From positions 1 through 46,334 of the forward strand of contig CACEJU010000009.1 of assembly GCA_902559885.1 (NCBI GenBank): 46,334 nt of DNA, written 5' to 3'. The position numbers were made by a program, and so were the translations under genes. The notes below the pieces were generated by a model that was given only the letters and a program-made list of their open reading frames with translations, did not search any database and was not told where the DNA came from. The stretch's first letter is position 1; the number at the start of each line of letters is the position of its first letter. This DNA is from an uncultured SAR86 cluster bacterium (GTDB taxonomy: Bacteria > Pseudomonadota > Gammaproteobacteria > Magnimaribacterales > D2472). This document shows, piece after piece, positions 1 through 11,991 of the stretch.

Positions 1-3
1 AAC

Positions 4-384
4 TTATATATCTGTTACAGCATTGTCAGCATATTCATAAAAATCAGATATCATTTGTTCTGAGGGTTTATAAATCCTTCTTCTTCTATCAGACTTTGAG
101 GTTTCTTCGTCAATATAGCCTAATTGAACAGCCTGTTTTAATACTTGCAATCTTTTAATTCGTGAAGCGAATTTTTTAGGTACTAAAGAAATTGCGTATT
201 CTTGAGAAATCTCATTTTCATTAAAATGCTCAAGCATAAAACTCATAAGAAAATAAAATCTATATGTGTCAGAAAAGAAAAAGGTTATTGAGTCGGGATT
301 TTTAGTATTAACCATAGCCGTCGATAAAACCCTATCAATCAATAAAAGTGCCTTTTTTTTAGTTCTACTGCTTACATTTTCCAT
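4..384 (-). CDS. Hypothetical small winged-helix (MarR-like) protein
   Basis: A complete 126-residue reading frame whose TAA stop is at the very edge of the window. I do not recognise an exact family. Residues about 55-95 read like the helix-turn-helix part of a winged-helix regulator. They are followed by a very basic wing-like stretch (KSDRRRRIYKPS, 97-108) and a final helix, an arrangement reminiscent of MarR-type regulators. There is no membrane segment or signal peptide. The gene reads away from pdxB and has its own AT-rich upstream region with an imperfect palindrome at 449-472, which would suit autoregulation. The DNA-binding role is inference from local pattern only; another small helical protein is possible. 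Confidence 0.55.
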   Translation of the reverse strand: MENVSSRTKKKALLLIDRVLSTAMVNTKNPDSITFFFSDTYRFYFLMSFMLEHFNENEISQEYAISLVPKKFASRIKRLQVLKQAVQLGYIDEETSKSDRRRRIYKPSEQMISDFYEYADNAVTDI

Positions 385-448
385 TTTAGTACCTATTTAT
401 TATTTAATTTACATTTCTATAATCTATATATAAAAACTATATATATTG

Positions 449-472
449 TATATGCAATTCTCATGCCATATA
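449..472. promoter_or_regulatory. Imperfect palindrome upstream of the winged-helix gene (candidate operator)
   Basis: Arms TATATGCAAT and ATGCCATATA are separated by TCTC and match as inverted repeats at 8 of 10 positions. Next to it, at 424-445, the 9-mer CTATATATA occurs twice in direct orientation, 4 nt apart. The rest of 385-553 is plain AT-rich spacer with no gene. Such symmetry is expected by chance fairly often in AT-rich DNA, so the operator role is a guess based on the regulator-like gene that starts at 384. Confidence 0.3.
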
Positions 473-553
473 TGTGTCTTTTTTGTAAACTTATTGTGCT
501 TAAAAATGGTGCAACTATGCTGAATTAAATGTTTATGCAAGAATTATGTGCGT

Positions 554-1597
554 CTATAAAGAGTCATAGTCAAATCTTTGAATATGATTTTTTCTAGAAT
601 TTACAAAAACTTTTCTTATATCAGATTCATTTGATTTTCTTATAGCTGATTTAAATCTCTCCGATTCTAAATTTAAATTAAAATCCATATCAAAGTCAGC
701 CAAATCTTTATATGTTCTTTTAATAGGGTTATTTTTTTTAAATTGCTGAATTATATTTTTAGCAGACGCTTTATCATCTACCAAATTAAAATCATCAATT
801 AATTTACTTATAAGCATCAAGGTTGCATTGTTTTTACCTTGAATGCTGTGCCCTGCTATGTGAGGTGATGCTATGAATGATGATTCTAAGATTTCCATAT
901 CAATAATTGGTTCGCCTTCCCAAACATCACAGATATATTTTATTTCTGGATTTTTTTTAAGTAAATCTTCTTGGATCACACCACCTCTAGATGTATTAAT
1001 AATGAATTCGATATTACTTTTTTCAAGTAAATCAGGTTTTAAAAATTTGTTAGTTGGGTATTTATTGTTGTAAGTAAGCGGTACATGAAAAGTTATAATC
1101 TCACATTCATATATTTCATTTATATCAGTTAAGAAACTTTCATTCAAATATGGATCATAAGCGCAATTTCTTATCTGTAAATGATCTAAAATATTTTTAA
1201 CTTTTTTACCTACATTCCCATAACCAACAATTCCAACTTTCTTCTCAATTCCAGAATGATTTTTAATCTTATGCAAAGCACTCATAACATAATGCGCAAC
1301 AGAACTGGAATTAGCACCGCTCGCAAAGAAATAATCAATTTTGGATTTATCTAATAAGTCTAAATTGACATGATCTTTGCCTGATGTTGCTGAATATATT
1401 TTTTTAATATTTGTATTAAGCACTAGATCCTTATCTACATTGGTCACAGACCTTATTAAAATAATGTCTGCTTTTTTAAGATTTTTATTTTTAAAATCAT
1501 CTGAGTTAATGAGAATAAAGTTAATATCTCTTCTAAATTTAATTTTTTTAATTAAATCTGATATCCCTTGAATTTGATTATCAATAACAATATTCAT
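554..1597 (-). CDS. pdxB: Erythronate-4-phosphate dehydrogenase
   Basis: NAD-dependent enzyme of the DXP-dependent pyridoxal 5'-phosphate pathway, oxidising 4-phospho-D-erythronate. It belongs to the D-2-hydroxyacid dehydrogenase superfamily. The Rossmann motif VGIVGYGNVGKK is at 121-132. The catalytic set is visible as R204 in NTSRGG, E229 in DVWEGEP, and H246 in SPHIAGH. The PdxB-specific features are the stretch resembling ATAGTDHVD (here ATSGKDHVN, 70-78) and the FHVPLT motif near 170. At 347 residues it is somewhat shorter than the E. coli protein (378). It lies 9 nt downstream of the acyltransferase gene and is probably cotranscribed with it. The stop codon is TAG. Confidence 0.88.
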   Translation of the reverse strand: MNIVIDNQIQGISDLIKKIKFRRDINFILINSDDFKNKNLKKADIILIRSVTNVDKDLVLNTNIKKIYSATSGKDHVNLDLLDKSKIDYFFASGANSSSVAHYVMSALHKIKNHSGIEKKVGIVGYGNVGKKVKNILDHLQIRNCAYDPYLNESFLTDINEIYECEIITFHVPLTYNNKYPTNKFLKPDLLEKSNIEFIINTSRGGVIQEDLLKKNPEIKYICDVWEGEPIIDMEILESSFIASPHIAGHSIQGKNNATLMLISKLIDDFNLVDDKASAKNIIQQFKKNNPIKRTYKDLADFDMDFNLNLESERFKSAIRKSNESDIRKVFVNSRKNHIQRFDYDSL

Positions 1598-1606
1598 ATA
1601 AAGAAC

Positions 1607-2344
1607 TTAATTTTTTTTAGTTGGTGAGATTAAGCTTTTGATCCAGGAAAAAAGAGAATTGCCACCTAAAGAATATCTATCAAGAGCATCAAATTCTTCA
1701 GCAAGTTTTTTTGGGTCCTTAAAAAAATCAGCTCTTGTAACAAAATCTTTTTCATTTAATTCTTTGACTTTTTTTGCGGGATTGCCTGCGTATACTGTAT
1801 TTCTTGGAACATCCTTTGTAACCACTGCGCCTGCTCCAATAATGCTATTATCCTCAATAGTTACACCTTTGCATATTATTGCACTATCACCTATCCATAC
1901 ATTGTTACCAATCTTTACCTCTTTTGGATTTCCAACAGGCTTGGATCTATCATAAATACCATGCCAGTCTGTGTCAGATATATAAGCTCCGTGTGCAATC
2001 ATTACTGAATCACCAATGCTTATTTTTTTTGCAGCCATTATTCTAACGCCGGGAGTAATTAAAGAGTATTTACCAATTTCAATTTCTCCTTTCCAGCCTC
2101 CGACGCTCCATGATGTAAATTGAAGATAAGCATCTTTTGCACCTATTAATGTAGGATGATCATCAATTGAAATATTCTCTCCGAATACTTTAATATATTG
2201 AGGTTTAAAATATGCTCCCCCTTTTCCAAGCCTTTCAAATTGAGGAGATAAAAATTGATTAACGTATAATCCAACAATCCTTTTCGTAATTTTTTTTAAC
2301 CAGTAAGGCCTGTTATCCTTTCTAATAATATTCTCCAATAACAA
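1607..2344 (-). CDS. Hexapeptide-repeat (left-handed beta-helix) acyltransferase
   Basis: Member of the WbbJ/maltose O-acetyltransferase-like acyltransferases, which move an acetyl or acyl group from a CoA donor to a sugar-like acceptor. Residues about 85-210 consist of hexapeptide turns (IGKYSLITPGV, IGDSVMIAHGAYI, IGNNVWIGDSAII, IGAGAVVTKDVP) ending in the typical YAGNPAKKVKEL. A candidate catalytic His is in TDWHGIYDR. The N-terminal 80 residues lack repeats and the acceptor cannot be predicted. The start is uncertain: the frame opens just after an in-frame TAG and offers only TTG codons at 2344 and 2338, with no ATG before the beta-helix. It precedes pdxB in the same direction. Confidence 0.75.
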   Translation of the reverse strand: MLLENIIRKDNRPYWLKKITKRIVGLYVNQFLSPQFERLGKGGAYFKPQYIKVFGENISIDDHPTLIGAKDAYLQFTSWSVGGWKGEIEIGKYSLITPGVRIMAAKKISIGDSVMIAHGAYISDTDWHGIYDRSKPVGNPKEVKIGNNVWIGDSAIICKGVTIEDNSIIGAGAVVTKDVPRNTVYAGNPAKKVKELNEKDFVTRADFFKDPKKLAEEFDALDRYSLGGNSLFSWIKSLISPTKKN

Positions 2345-2377
2345 CTAACAATATATATGATAAAGTAGCGAAAAAAA

Positions 2378-2385
2378 ATTATACA
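2378..2385. promoter_or_regulatory. Overlapping divergent -10 hexamers between acyltransferase and MATE genes
   Basis: The 49-nt divergent spacer holds TATAAT on the minus strand (2383-2378) overlapping TATACA on the plus strand (2380-2385). Neither has a convincing -35 hexamer. The plus-strand start point would fall near 2392, almost on the TTG start of the MATE gene, leaving no room for a Shine-Dalgarno sequence. Promoter assignment is by eye only in very AT-rich DNA. Confidence 0.3.
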
Positions 2386-2393
2386 TATATAAA

Positions 2394-3755
2394 TTGTTAA
2401 AACGTTATTTTAAAGAAATAAAGACCTTATCAAAAATTGGAATTCCTATTTTTGGAACTCAAATGTCATATATGTTAATGGGCACCACAGATACAATTAT
2501 TGCTGGAAGAGCAAGTTCATTAGATTTGGCAGGTTTAGGTCAGGGAACAATAATATCTAATACAATTTTCTTTCTTTTTTGTGGCGTAATTTTTTCAGTT
2601 ACGCCTATAGTGGCTCAATTGAATGGCGCAAAAAGATATGTAGAAATTGGTAAAAAATTACGTGAAATCCTTTGGATAGCTGGCTTATTAGGATTTATTT
2701 TAATGATAGTTCTCATAAATATTAATCCTGTTATCAATACTATTTATGATTTTTTAAATTTGGATATTGATAAAGAGTTACAAACAATAGCTACTGATTA
2801 TTTGAGGGTTGTTGCTCCGGGAATAGCATTCTTGACTATCTTTTCATGCTTGAGATGTTACAGCGAAGGCATGGCATTAACACTTCCAGTTTTTATAATT
2901 TCAGTCTCTGCGATGTTAATAAATATTCCTTTAGATATAATTTTTGTATATGGCCTATTTGGCGCTCCTAAACTAGGAGGTGTTGGTTGCGGAATAGCAA
3001 CTTCAATAGTTACTTTCTCTGCAATGATTGTAATGGCCTGCTATATTGCTTTTTCAAAGAAGTATTCTAAAACTAAGCCTTTTTCTGAATTTACTCCTCC
3101 ATCATTAGAAACATTTAAAGAGGTTTTTAAATTAGGCTTCCCTATTGGTTTTGGAATATTTATTGAATTAAGTATGTTTTCTGGTGCCGGTTTGATTATT
3201 GCAGTATTAGGGCCTACGATTCTTGCTAGTCATTTGATAGCTATTAATATTGCAAGCTTATTTTTTGTAGTACCGCTATCAATTGGTTTAGCATCAGCTA
3301 CTAGGGTTGGTAATTTGGTAGGTGAAGAAAAGCCTTCTGATGCAAAATTTGCTAGCTTTGCAGCTGTATATTTTTGTTTAATAACAGCATTAATCAATAT
3401 GGTGGTCATATTAGCTTTTAAAACACAGCTAGTAGGACTTTATAATAATGAAGAAATTGTTATAGCAACTGCATCTGCTTTGCTTATATTTGCTGCAATA
3501 TTTCAAATACCAGATGGAATACAAATGGGTGCGCTTGGAAGTTTAAGGGGTTATAAGGATACTTTTATTCCTATGATATTGTTATTGATTTCTTATTGGA
3601 TATTTGCACTTCCAACTGGCTATTATCTTTCTGTTGGCTCAACAGATACATTAGGCGCATCAGGAATGTGGATAGCTATGATATTAGGATTGTGTATATT
3701 TGCAGTACTTTCAATTATAAGACTTAGACATATTAATAATAGATTTATAAATTAA
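2394..3755 (+). CDS. MATE family efflux transporter (NorM-like)
   Basis: Multidrug/toxic-compound exporter that would use a Na+ or H+ gradient across the inner membrane. The 453-residue length and about 12 hydrophobic segments fit the MatE family, including the duplicated halves. The N-terminal half has IGIPIFGTQMSYMLMGTTDT with the D of the first helix, and the second half has LGFPIGFGIFIELSMFSG. The start codon is TTG; the next ATG at 2463 would delete most of the first transmembrane helix, and an in-frame stop lies at 2361. It is divergent from the acyltransferase and convergent with sucD, stopping 13 nt from it. The substrate cannot be read from sequence. Confidence 0.88.
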   Translation: MLKRYFKEIKTLSKIGIPIFGTQMSYMLMGTTDTIIAGRASSLDLAGLGQGTIISNTIFFLFCGVIFSVTPIVAQLNGAKRYVEIGKKLREILWIAGLLGFILMIVLININPVINTIYDFLNLDIDKELQTIATDYLRVVAPGIAFLTIFSCLRCYSEGMALTLPVFIISVSAMLINIPLDIIFVYGLFGAPKLGGVGCGIATSIVTFSAMIVMACYIAFSKKYSKTKPFSEFTPPSLETFKEVFKLGFPIGFGIFIELSMFSGAGLIIAVLGPTILASHLIAINIASLFFVVPLSIGLASATRVGNLVGEEKPSDAKFASFAAVYFCLITALINMVVILAFKTQLVGLYNNEEIVIATASALLIFAAIFQIPDGIQMGALGSLRGYKDTFIPMILLLISYWIFALPTGYYLSVGSTDTLGASGMWIAMILGLCIFAVLSIIRLRHINNRFIN

Positions 3756-3768
3756 ATTTTATTTAATT

Positions 3769-4638
3769 TTAGCTAAGAACTTCTTCTACTTTTTTTCCAA
3801 TATCAACCAAGCTGTCAGCAATCTCAACACCGCACTCTTTTAATTTTGCTATTTTGTCAGCCGCTGTTCCTTTACCACCAGCAATAATTGCACCTGCATG
3901 CCCCATTCTTTTGCCTGGAGGAGCTGTTTGACCAGCAATATATGAGATAACAGGTTTTGTTACATTATTTTTAATATATTCTGCAGCCTCTTCCTCAGCT
4001 GATCCACCTATCTCACCAACCATAACAATAGCTTTAGTTTGATCATCAGCTTCAAAAAGTTTTAATATATCAATAAATGAAGAACCAGGAATTGGATCTC
4101 CTCCAATACCTACACAGCTACTTTGACCCATACCGAGATCAGTAGTTTGTTTTACTGCTTCATAAGTAAGCGTTCCAGATCTAGATATAATGCCAATCGA
4201 ACCTGGTTTATGGATGCTTCCAGGCATGATACCAAGTTTAGCCTCACCTGGAGTAATAACACCTGGGCAATTTGGACCAATCAGTGTGATGCCTAACTGA
4301 TCTATCTTTTCCTTAACTACAAGCATATCAAGAGTTGGAACTCCCTCAGTTATGCATATTATTAATTCAATTCCTGCATCAGCTGCTTCTAAAATTGAAT
4401 CTTTACAAAATGGTGCTGGTACAAAGATAAGGGCTGCATTAGGTTGCACTTTTTTCATTGCCTCATGAACTGTATCAAAAACTGGTAACCCTAGATGAGT
4501 TTGGCCACCTTTACCAGGAGTAACACCTCCAACGATGTTTGTACCATATTCAATCGCCTGTTCTGAATGAAGAGTTGCTTGAGATCCAGTAAAGCCTTGT
4601 ACCAATACTCTTGTGGAATTGTTAACTAATATACTCAT
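3769..4638 (-). CDS. sucD: Succinyl-CoA synthetase (ADP-forming) alpha subunit
   Basis: Catalyses, with SucC, succinyl-CoA + ADP/GDP + Pi to succinate + NTP + CoA in the TCA cycle. The CoA-binding Rossmann domain comes first ([17 protein letters not shown], 11-27), then GPNCPG at 121-126. The phosphohistidine is H247 in [18 protein letters not shown]. Length 289 is normal for the family. Its start overlaps the sucC stop by 4 nt (ATGA), so the two subunits are translationally coupled. It is the last gene of the sdh-suc operon. No obvious stem-loop terminator is seen in the 13 nt before the convergent MATE gene. Confidence 0.96.
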   Translation of the reverse strand: MSILVNNSTRVLVQGFTGSQATLHSEQAIEYGTNIVGGVTPGKGGQTHLGLPVFDTVHEAMKKVQPNAALIFVPAPFCKDSILEAADAGIELIICITEGVPTLDMLVVKEKIDQLGITLIGPNCPGVITPGEAKLGIMPGSIHKPGSIGIISRSGTLTYEAVKQTTDLGMGQSSCVGIGGDPIPGSSFIDILKLFEADDQTKAIVMVGEIGGSAEEEAAEYIKNNVTKPVISYIAGQTAPPGKRMGHAGAIIAGGKGTAADKIAKLKECGVEIADSLVDIGKKVEEVLS

Positions 4639-5794
4639 TTTGAAAGCTCCACTGCTGCCTTAGCTGCATCTGCTAAGTTATTAATACTTTTTATTTCAAT
4701 ACCTGAGTTTTGTAAAATATCTGATCCTATATCAGCATTATTTCCTTCTAATCTAACAACAACAGGTATTTCTACTCCAACCTCATTAATTGCGGCAATA
4801 ATCCCCTCAGCAATAAGATCGCACCTTACAATACCTCCAAAAATATTAACAAGAACTACTTTAACATCCTTATCATCTAGAATAATTTTAAATGCTTTTG
4901 CAACTCTTTCTTGTGTTGCTGTTCCACCAACATCTAGGAAGTTAGCTGGATTTCCACCAAAATGTTTTATTGTGTCCATAGTTCCCATAGCAAGACCAGC
5001 GCCATTAACCATACAACCAATATTTCCATCAAGGGATACATAACTTAAATCATTCTTTGATGCCTCATATTCTCTAGGATCTTCTTGAGATGGATCATGC
5101 ATATCTTGAATTTCTTTTTGTCTGAATAAAGCATTTGAATCTATGTTTATTTTTGCATCCAAGCAATGCAAATTACCTCCAGAGGTTATAACTAAAGGGT
5201 TTATTTCTAATAAAGAAAGATCTTTTTCAATAAATAAATTAACCAAGCCATTAAACATTTTAGAAAATTGTTTAGTTTGATCAGGATTAAGCTCTAAGAC
5301 CTTAGAAATCTTTCTAGCCTTGAATCCTATAGGACCACACAAAGGGTCAATTTCTTCATAAATGATTTTTTCTGGCATTTTTTCTGCAACTTCTTCTATA
5401 TTTACACCGCCTTCACTTGATCCAATAAAGGTAATCTTTCTAGAGCCTCTATCAATAACTGCGCTTAAATATAATTCTTTATCAATATCAGTACATTCTT
5501 CAATTAATATAGAGCTAACCAATTGTCCTTTTGCATCTGTTTGATATGTTACAAGTCTTTTGCCAAGCCAGTTTTGTGCAAATTCTTTTGCCTCGTCTGG
5601 ATTATTAACTAATTTAACACCTCCAGATTTTCCTCTTCCACCTGCATGAACCTGTGCTTTTACAACCCATTTAGATCCACCAATTTCTCTGCATGCTTTA
5701 TGAGCATCATTCGAATCAGTAATAACTATGCCTTTAGAAACCGGCAATCCATATTCCTTAAACAAGGCTTTGCCTTGGTATTCATGTAAATTCA

Positions 5795-5795
<1 letters not shown>
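4635..5795 (-). CDS. sucC: Succinyl-CoA synthetase beta subunit
   Basis: Nucleotide-binding partner of SucD. The ATP-grasp domain starts right away ([19 protein letters not shown]) and contains [19 protein letters not shown] near 45-62. The C-terminal flavodoxin-like domain has [30 protein letters not shown] and [11 protein letters not shown]. Length 386 matches E. coli (388). The ATG overlaps the lpd stop by one base (TAATG at 5795) and its own stop overlaps sucD by 4 nt. All of this marks it as part of the sdhCDAB-sucAB-lpd-sucCD transcription unit. Confidence 0.96.
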
Positions 5796-7219
<1,424 letters not shown>

Positions 7220-7224
7220 CTATC

Positions 7225-8436
7225 CTATAAATTTAATAATAATCTCTCTGGAGACTCTAACTGTTCTTTAATTGATACCAAAAATGATACAGCCTCTTTT
7301 CCATCTAAAAGCCTATGGTCATAACTCATTGCAAGATACATCATTGGTCTAATAACAACCTCACCCTCTATTGCAACAGGCCTATCTTGAATAGCATGCA
7401 TTCCTAAAATAGCTGTCTGTGGCGCATTCAAGATTGGTGTTGATAGTAAAGAACCAAAAATTCCACCATTTGAGATTGTAAAAGTACCCCCCTGCATATC
7501 TTCAATAGCAAGCTTCCCATCTCTAGCTTTTAATGAATATTCTAAAATTGATTTTTCAATTTCTGGTAAAGATTTTGAGTCTGCATCTTTAATAACTGGG
7601 ACAACAAGACCTCTCTCTGTTGAGACTGCAACTCCTATATCTTGAAAGCCGTGATACACGATATCTTGGCCATCAATCGAAGCATTAACAATAGGGAATT
7701 TCCTTAAAGCTTGAACTGCTGCTATAACGAAAAAGCCCATAAATCCTAGTTTAACTCCATGCTCTTTTTCAAATTCCTGACCATATTTCTTTCTTAATTC
7801 TTTAATTGGTAGCATATCAACCTCATTAAAGGTTGTAAGCATAGCTGTTTCTTGTTTTACGCTAACTAGGCGCTTGGCTATTGTTGATCTTAATCGTGAC
7901 ATTGGAACTCTTTTTTCCTGTCTGCCAGATTTAACAGATAACGTATTTGAATCAGTATTTTTATTAGAAACCTCTTGATCAAGATGATTAATAACATCTG
8001 CCTTGGTTACTCTATTACCTTTTCCACTCGATTTTATGTTTTCAACATCTAGTTCTTTTTCTTTGATAATTTTTTTTGCAGCTGGTGCAATTTTTTTATC
8101 AGCTTTGATTTCAGAGACTTTTTCGAGAATTGGTTGAGTTTCTTCTGCAACTTCATTAGAACTATCTTCTATTAATTCAGCTTTATCTGTATCAACAGTC
8201 TCATCTGAGAACTCACCAATCTTTTCAGCGCTTTGAACAACATCTCCTTCAGCTTTTATAATTTTAGTGAGAATTCCATTAGATGGGGCTACAACCTCAA
8301 GCACAACTTTATCAGTTTCAATCTCTGCAATTACTTCATCCTGTGTTACTGCATCACCCTCATTTTTAAGCCATGTTGCAATTGTTCCATCTGCCACTGA
8401 TTCTGGAAAAGTTGGTGATTTAATATCTATACTCAT
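7225..8436 (-). CDS. sucB: Dihydrolipoyllysine-residue succinyltransferase (E2 of 2-oxoglutarate dehydrogenase)
   Basis: Core component that transfers the succinyl group to CoA. One N-terminal lipoyl domain carries the lipoylated K43 in [11 protein letters not shown]. An acidic linker follows, then a peripheral-subunit-binding domain (about 115-153, [13 protein letters not shown] through [10 protein letters not shown]). The catalytic domain ends with H374 and D378 in SYDHRLLDG. Length 403 equals that of the E. coli enzyme (405). The start overlaps the sucA stop by 4 nt and lpd follows after 8 nt. Confidence 0.96.
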   Translation of the reverse strand: MSIDIKSPTFPESVADGTIATWLKNEGDAVTQDEVIAEIETDKVVLEVVAPSNGILTKIIKAEGDVVQSAEKIGEFSDETVDTDKAELIEDSSNEVAEETQPILEKVSEIKADKKIAPAAKKIIKEKELDVENIKSSGKGNRVTKADVINHLDQEVSNKNTDSNTLSVKSGRQEKRVPMSRLRSTIAKRLVSVKQETAMLTTFNEVDMLPIKELRKKYGQEFEKEHGVKLGFMGFFVIAAVQALRKFPIVNASIDGQDIVYHGFQDIGVAVSTERGLVVPVIKDADSKSLPEIEKSILEYSLKARDGKLAIEDMQGGTFTISNGGIFGSLLSTPILNAPQTAILGMHAIQDRPVAIEGEVVIRPMMYLAMSYDHRLLDGKEAVSFLVSIKEQLESPERLLLNL

Positions 8437-11243
8437 TTAAATGCTTTCCTAATAAGCTCTTCTTGTTGTTTTAGATGTACTTTCATTAAACCAACTGCTG
8501 GTGCTGCTGCTGGAGGTCTACTTACCATCTCTATTTCTTTTGCATTACCCTCAAATCTATCAAGGACCCTTTGAATTCTATGTCTATGACTAAACCAAGC
8601 TCCTTGGTTTGCCGGCTCCTCTTGGCACCATATTATATCTTCATAATTAGGATATTTTGATAATATTTCTTCTAAATTATCATATGGAAAAGGATATAAC
8701 TGCTCAATCCTAATTAATGCAACATCTTCCCTGTTTGAGGATTGCTTTTCCTCCATAAGATCATAAAAAACTTTACCTGAACAAAGTATAATTTTTTTAA
8801 CTTTTTTGTGTTTTGAATCAGGGTCATCAAGAACACACTCATAAGACCCATTACAAAGATCTTCAATCGATGAAACTGCATTTGGATTTCTTAATAAACT
8901 TTTAGGTGAAATTACAACTAAAGGTGTTCTTAAATTTCTTATTGCTTGCCTTCTCATTAAATGAAATATTTGAGCAGGTGTGCTTGGTACACAAACTTGA
9001 ATATTTTCAGATGCACATAACTGTAAAAATCTTTCAATCCTTGCGCTTGAATGTTCTGGTCCTTGGCCTTCAAAGCCATGCGGTAAAAGCATTACTAGGC
9101 CTGACAACCTTTCCCATTTATGTTGAGCTGAAACAATAAACTGATCTATAACAACTTGTGCTCCATTAGCAAAATCTCCAAACTGAGCTTCCCATATTAC
9201 TAATCCTGAGGGCCAAGTGGCTGAATAACCATATTCAAAACCTAAAACTGCTTCTTCAGATAATAAAGAGTCATAGATATCAAATCTATTTTTATTTTCT
9301 GAGGCTATAGATGATAAAGATATATAGTCTTCTCCTGATTTAGCATCAAAAACACATGCATGCCTATGAGAAAAAGTTCCACGTCTCACATCTTGTCCTG
9401 TTAATCTAATTGGATAACCCTCTGATAAAAGACTTGCATATGACATCATCTCAGCAAAACCCCAATTAATAGGCATTTCACCTTTTAACATTTGCTCTCT
9501 TTCAACAAATATTTTTTTTGCCTGGTTACCTAAATTAAAGCCTGCTGGAACATTACATAAACTTGTTCCAATTTTTTTCATGGATTTAGAATTAAAAGTT
9601 GTGTCAACTTTATCCCACCATAAGTTGTCTAAATATGGCTCCCAATCAAACCAAAGCTCATTATTGGATTTATTAGCAAGGTTTTTTGCAACAGTTGTGT
9701 CGCCTTCTAAAGAATCTCTATAATTTTTTTTAAGATTTGTTGCGAACTCTTTTGTCATAATTCCAGACTTAATTAAAACATCTTCATATTGAGAAACTAC
9801 GCTAGGATGCTGTTTAATTTTTTGATACATCAAAGGTTGTGTAGCAGATGGATCATCAGCTTCATTGTGACCTCTTCTTCTGTAACAAAATAAATCTAGA
9901 ACTATATCTTTATTAAACTTAGATCTATATTTGCAAGCGACTTTTACGGCATGGATAACCATTTCAGGATCATCTCCATTAACATGTATTATAGGAGCTT
10001 GTATTATCTTTGCTACATCCGTCGAATAGTCTGTTGAGCGTGCATCTGAAGCATGACTTGTAGTGAATCCTATCTGATTATTTACAACTATATGAATTGT
10101 ACCTCCAACACCGAATCCTCTAGTTTGAGACATTTGAAGAGACTCCATAACGACGCCTTGACCTGAAAAAGCAGCATCACCATGAACCAATACTGGTACA
10201 ACTTTTTTCCTTTCATTGTCATTCAATCTATCTTGTCTTGCTCTTACAGACCCCATTACTACTGGATCAACAATTTCTAGATGAGATGGGTTATTGTTTA
10301 ATGAAACATGAACTTCACCACCTTTCGTTATCAAGTTAGATGAAAATCCAAGATGATATTTTACATCGCCGGTATTAGCACCAGATAATTCACTTTTCTC
10401 ATCAAATGCTGAAAATAGTTCTGAAGGGAGCTTTCCTAAAACATTTACTAGTAAATTTAATCTTCCTCTATGTGCCATACCAAAACATATTTGATTAGCC
10501 CCAAGCTCACCACAGTTTTGTATGACTGCATCAACTAATGGCACCAACGCTTCTGCACCGTCAATTCCAAATCTTTTCATGCCTGGGTATCTCGCTGTAA
10601 GGTATTTTGCTAAGCCTTCAGCTGAACTTAATCTTTCATAAATGTGAATTTTTTCATCATCAGTCAATTCATATCCACCAAGTTTTGATTCAAAAATCTT
10701 CTGAAACCAACTACGCTCGTCACGGTTCATAATATGATTAAATTCAATGCCCACATTTCCACAATATATCTTCTTCAATGAATTTAAAATTTCTCTTAAG
10801 GTTGCTCTTTCTTTACCAATATCTAAAGAGTCTGTATAGAAATCTGTATCAAGATCCTGCTCGGAAAGATTATGATATTCAAGCGTTAAATCTTCAGCAT
10901 TTGGTCTATGCATCATGCTCAAAGGATCAAGGTTTGCATTAAGATGGCCTCTATTTCTGTAGGCCTGAATCAACCTAACTACTTTTGCTTGTTTTTGATC
11001 GTAAGATAAATCTTTTGTTGAAGAAGATCCGTTTCTTGGTAAGTTTTTAAATTCTTCAACTACTTGTTTATGTGATATTTCATTACCATTAGCTGGACCA
11101 CTTAGAGAATCAAAGATATTTACCCATTCTTCTGGCAATTTAGAGGGATCACTTAAATATTGCTCAAATAAATCTTCAAGATAGGCTGAGTGTCCTATCG
11201 ATAAATGTGAACTCCCCCAAAGCTCATCAAGTGTATTTTTCAT
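8433..11243 (-). CDS. sucA: 2-oxoglutarate dehydrogenase E1 component
   Basis: Thiamine-diphosphate-dependent decarboxylase that feeds the TCA cycle by succinylating the SucB lipoyl domain. The N-terminus has the E2-binding type motif ([20 protein letters not shown]). Later come [13 protein letters not shown], the TPP/Mg region [28 protein letters not shown], and the transketolase-like half with [18 protein letters not shown]. Length 936 matches E. coli (933). It lies 16 nt downstream of sdhB. The next gene overlaps its stop. Confidence 0.96.
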   Translation of the reverse strand: MKNTLDELWGSSHLSIGHSAYLEDLFEQYLSDPSKLPEEWVNIFDSLSGPANGNEISHKQVVEEFKNLPRNGSSSTKDLSYDQKQAKVVRLIQAYRNRGHLNANLDPLSMMHRPNAEDLTLEYHNLSEQDLDTDFYTDSLDIGKERATLREILNSLKKIYCGNVGIEFNHIMNRDERSWFQKIFESKLGGYELTDDEKIHIYERLSSAEGLAKYLTARYPGMKRFGIDGAEALVPLVDAVIQNCGELGANQICFGMAHRGRLNLLVNVLGKLPSELFSAFDEKSELSGANTGDVKYHLGFSSNLITKGGEVHVSLNNNPSHLEIVDPVVMGSVRARQDRLNDNERKKVVPVLVHGDAAFSGQGVVMESLQMSQTRGFGVGGTIHIVVNNQIGFTTSHASDARSTDYSTDVAKIIQAPIIHVNGDDPEMVIHAVKVACKYRSKFNKDIVLDLFCYRRRGHNEADDPSATQPLMYQKIKQHPSVVSQYEDVLIKSGIMTKEFATNLKKNYRDSLEGDTTVAKNLANKSNNELWFDWEPYLDNLWWDKVDTTFNSKSMKKIGTSLCNVPAGFNLGNQAKKIFVEREQMLKGEMPINWGFAEMMSYASLLSEGYPIRLTGQDVRRGTFSHRHACVFDAKSGEDYISLSSIASENKNRFDIYDSLLSEEAVLGFEYGYSATWPSGLVIWEAQFGDFANGAQVVIDQFIVSAQHKWERLSGLVMLLPHGFEGQGPEHSSARIERFLQLCASENIQVCVPSTPAQIFHLMRRQAIRNLRTPLVVISPKSLLRNPNAVSSIEDLCNGSYECVLDDPDSKHKKVKKIILCSGKVFYDLMEEKQSSNREDVALIRIEQLYPFPYDNLEEILSKYPNYEDIIWCQEEPANQGAWFSHRHRIQRVLDRFEGNAKEIEMVSRPPAAAPAVGLMKVHLKQQEELIRKAFK

Positions 11244-11259
11244 TTTTATCTAGAATTTA

Positions 11260-11991
11260 TTACCCATCAGATACTATTATATTTTTTTTCTTCTTTAATA
11301 GCATGTCTTTTATTTCACCAATTGCTTCATTTGGGTTTAACCCTTTAGGGCAAACACTTACACAGTTCATTATTCCATGACATCTATAAACACTAAATGG
11401 ATCTGATAAGTCATCGAGCCTTTCTGCTGTTTTTAAATCCCTTGAATCTGCAAGAAATCTGTATGCTTGAAGCAAAGCAGCAGGTCCTACAAATTTATCT
11501 GGATTCCACCAAAATGAAGGGCAGCTTGTTGAACAACATGCGCAAAGTATACACTCATAAAACCCATCTAATTTATTTCTATCTTCAGGTGACTGAAGTC
11601 TTTCTTGGAGAGGTGCTTCAGTGTCATTTTGTAAAAAAGGTTTAATTTTTTCATACTGAGCATAAAACTCTGTCATGTCTACAACCAAATCTCTAATTAC
11701 AGGCAAACCAGGTAAAGGCCTAAGTTCAATCTTATTTTTTTTAATTACTGACGATAAAGGTGTAATACATGCTAGGCCATTCTTTCCGTTTATATTCATA
11801 CCATCGGACCCGCATACACCTTCTCTACATGAACGTCTGTACGATATAGATTCATCCTCTTCTTTAAGCATATTTAATAAGTCTAAGACCATAATATCCT
11901 TCTTAGGCTTATCTAAAGAATATGACATCATATATGGAAATCTGTCTTTTTCAGGATTATATCTATACAAATTTACTTCAATTTTTTGCAT
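11260..11991 (-). CDS. sdhB: Succinate dehydrogenase iron-sulfur subunit
   Basis: Carries electrons from the FAD of SdhA to ubiquinone through three clusters. The [2Fe-2S] ligands are in SCREGVCGSDGMNINGKNG followed by LAC. The [4Fe-4S] and [3Fe-4S] ligands are in CILCACCSTSCPSFWWN and CHGIMNCVSVCPKGLNP. Length 243 is normal (E. coli 238). Its ATG shares one base with the sdhA stop (TAATG at 11991), indicating coupled translation of the two soluble subunits. Confidence 0.96.
   Translation of the reverse strand: MQKIEVNLYRYNPEKDRFPYMMSYSLDKPKKDIMVLDLLNMLKEEDESISYRRSCREGVCGSDGMNINGKNGLACITPLSSVIKKNKIELRPLPGLPVIRDLVVDMTEFYAQYEKIKPFLQNDTEAPLQERLQSPEDRNKLDGFYECILCACCSTSCPSFWWNPDKFVGPAALLQAYRFLADSRDLKTAERLDDLSDPFSVYRCHGIMNCVSVCPKGLNPNEAIGEIKDMLLKKKKNIIVSDG

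Noticed and set aside
424..445. Repeated CTATATATA motif as a CRISPR remnant or replication origin
   Set aside because: Only two 9-nt copies 4 nt apart in AT-rich DNA; no spacers, no cas, dnaA or rep gene, no DnaA-box cluster.
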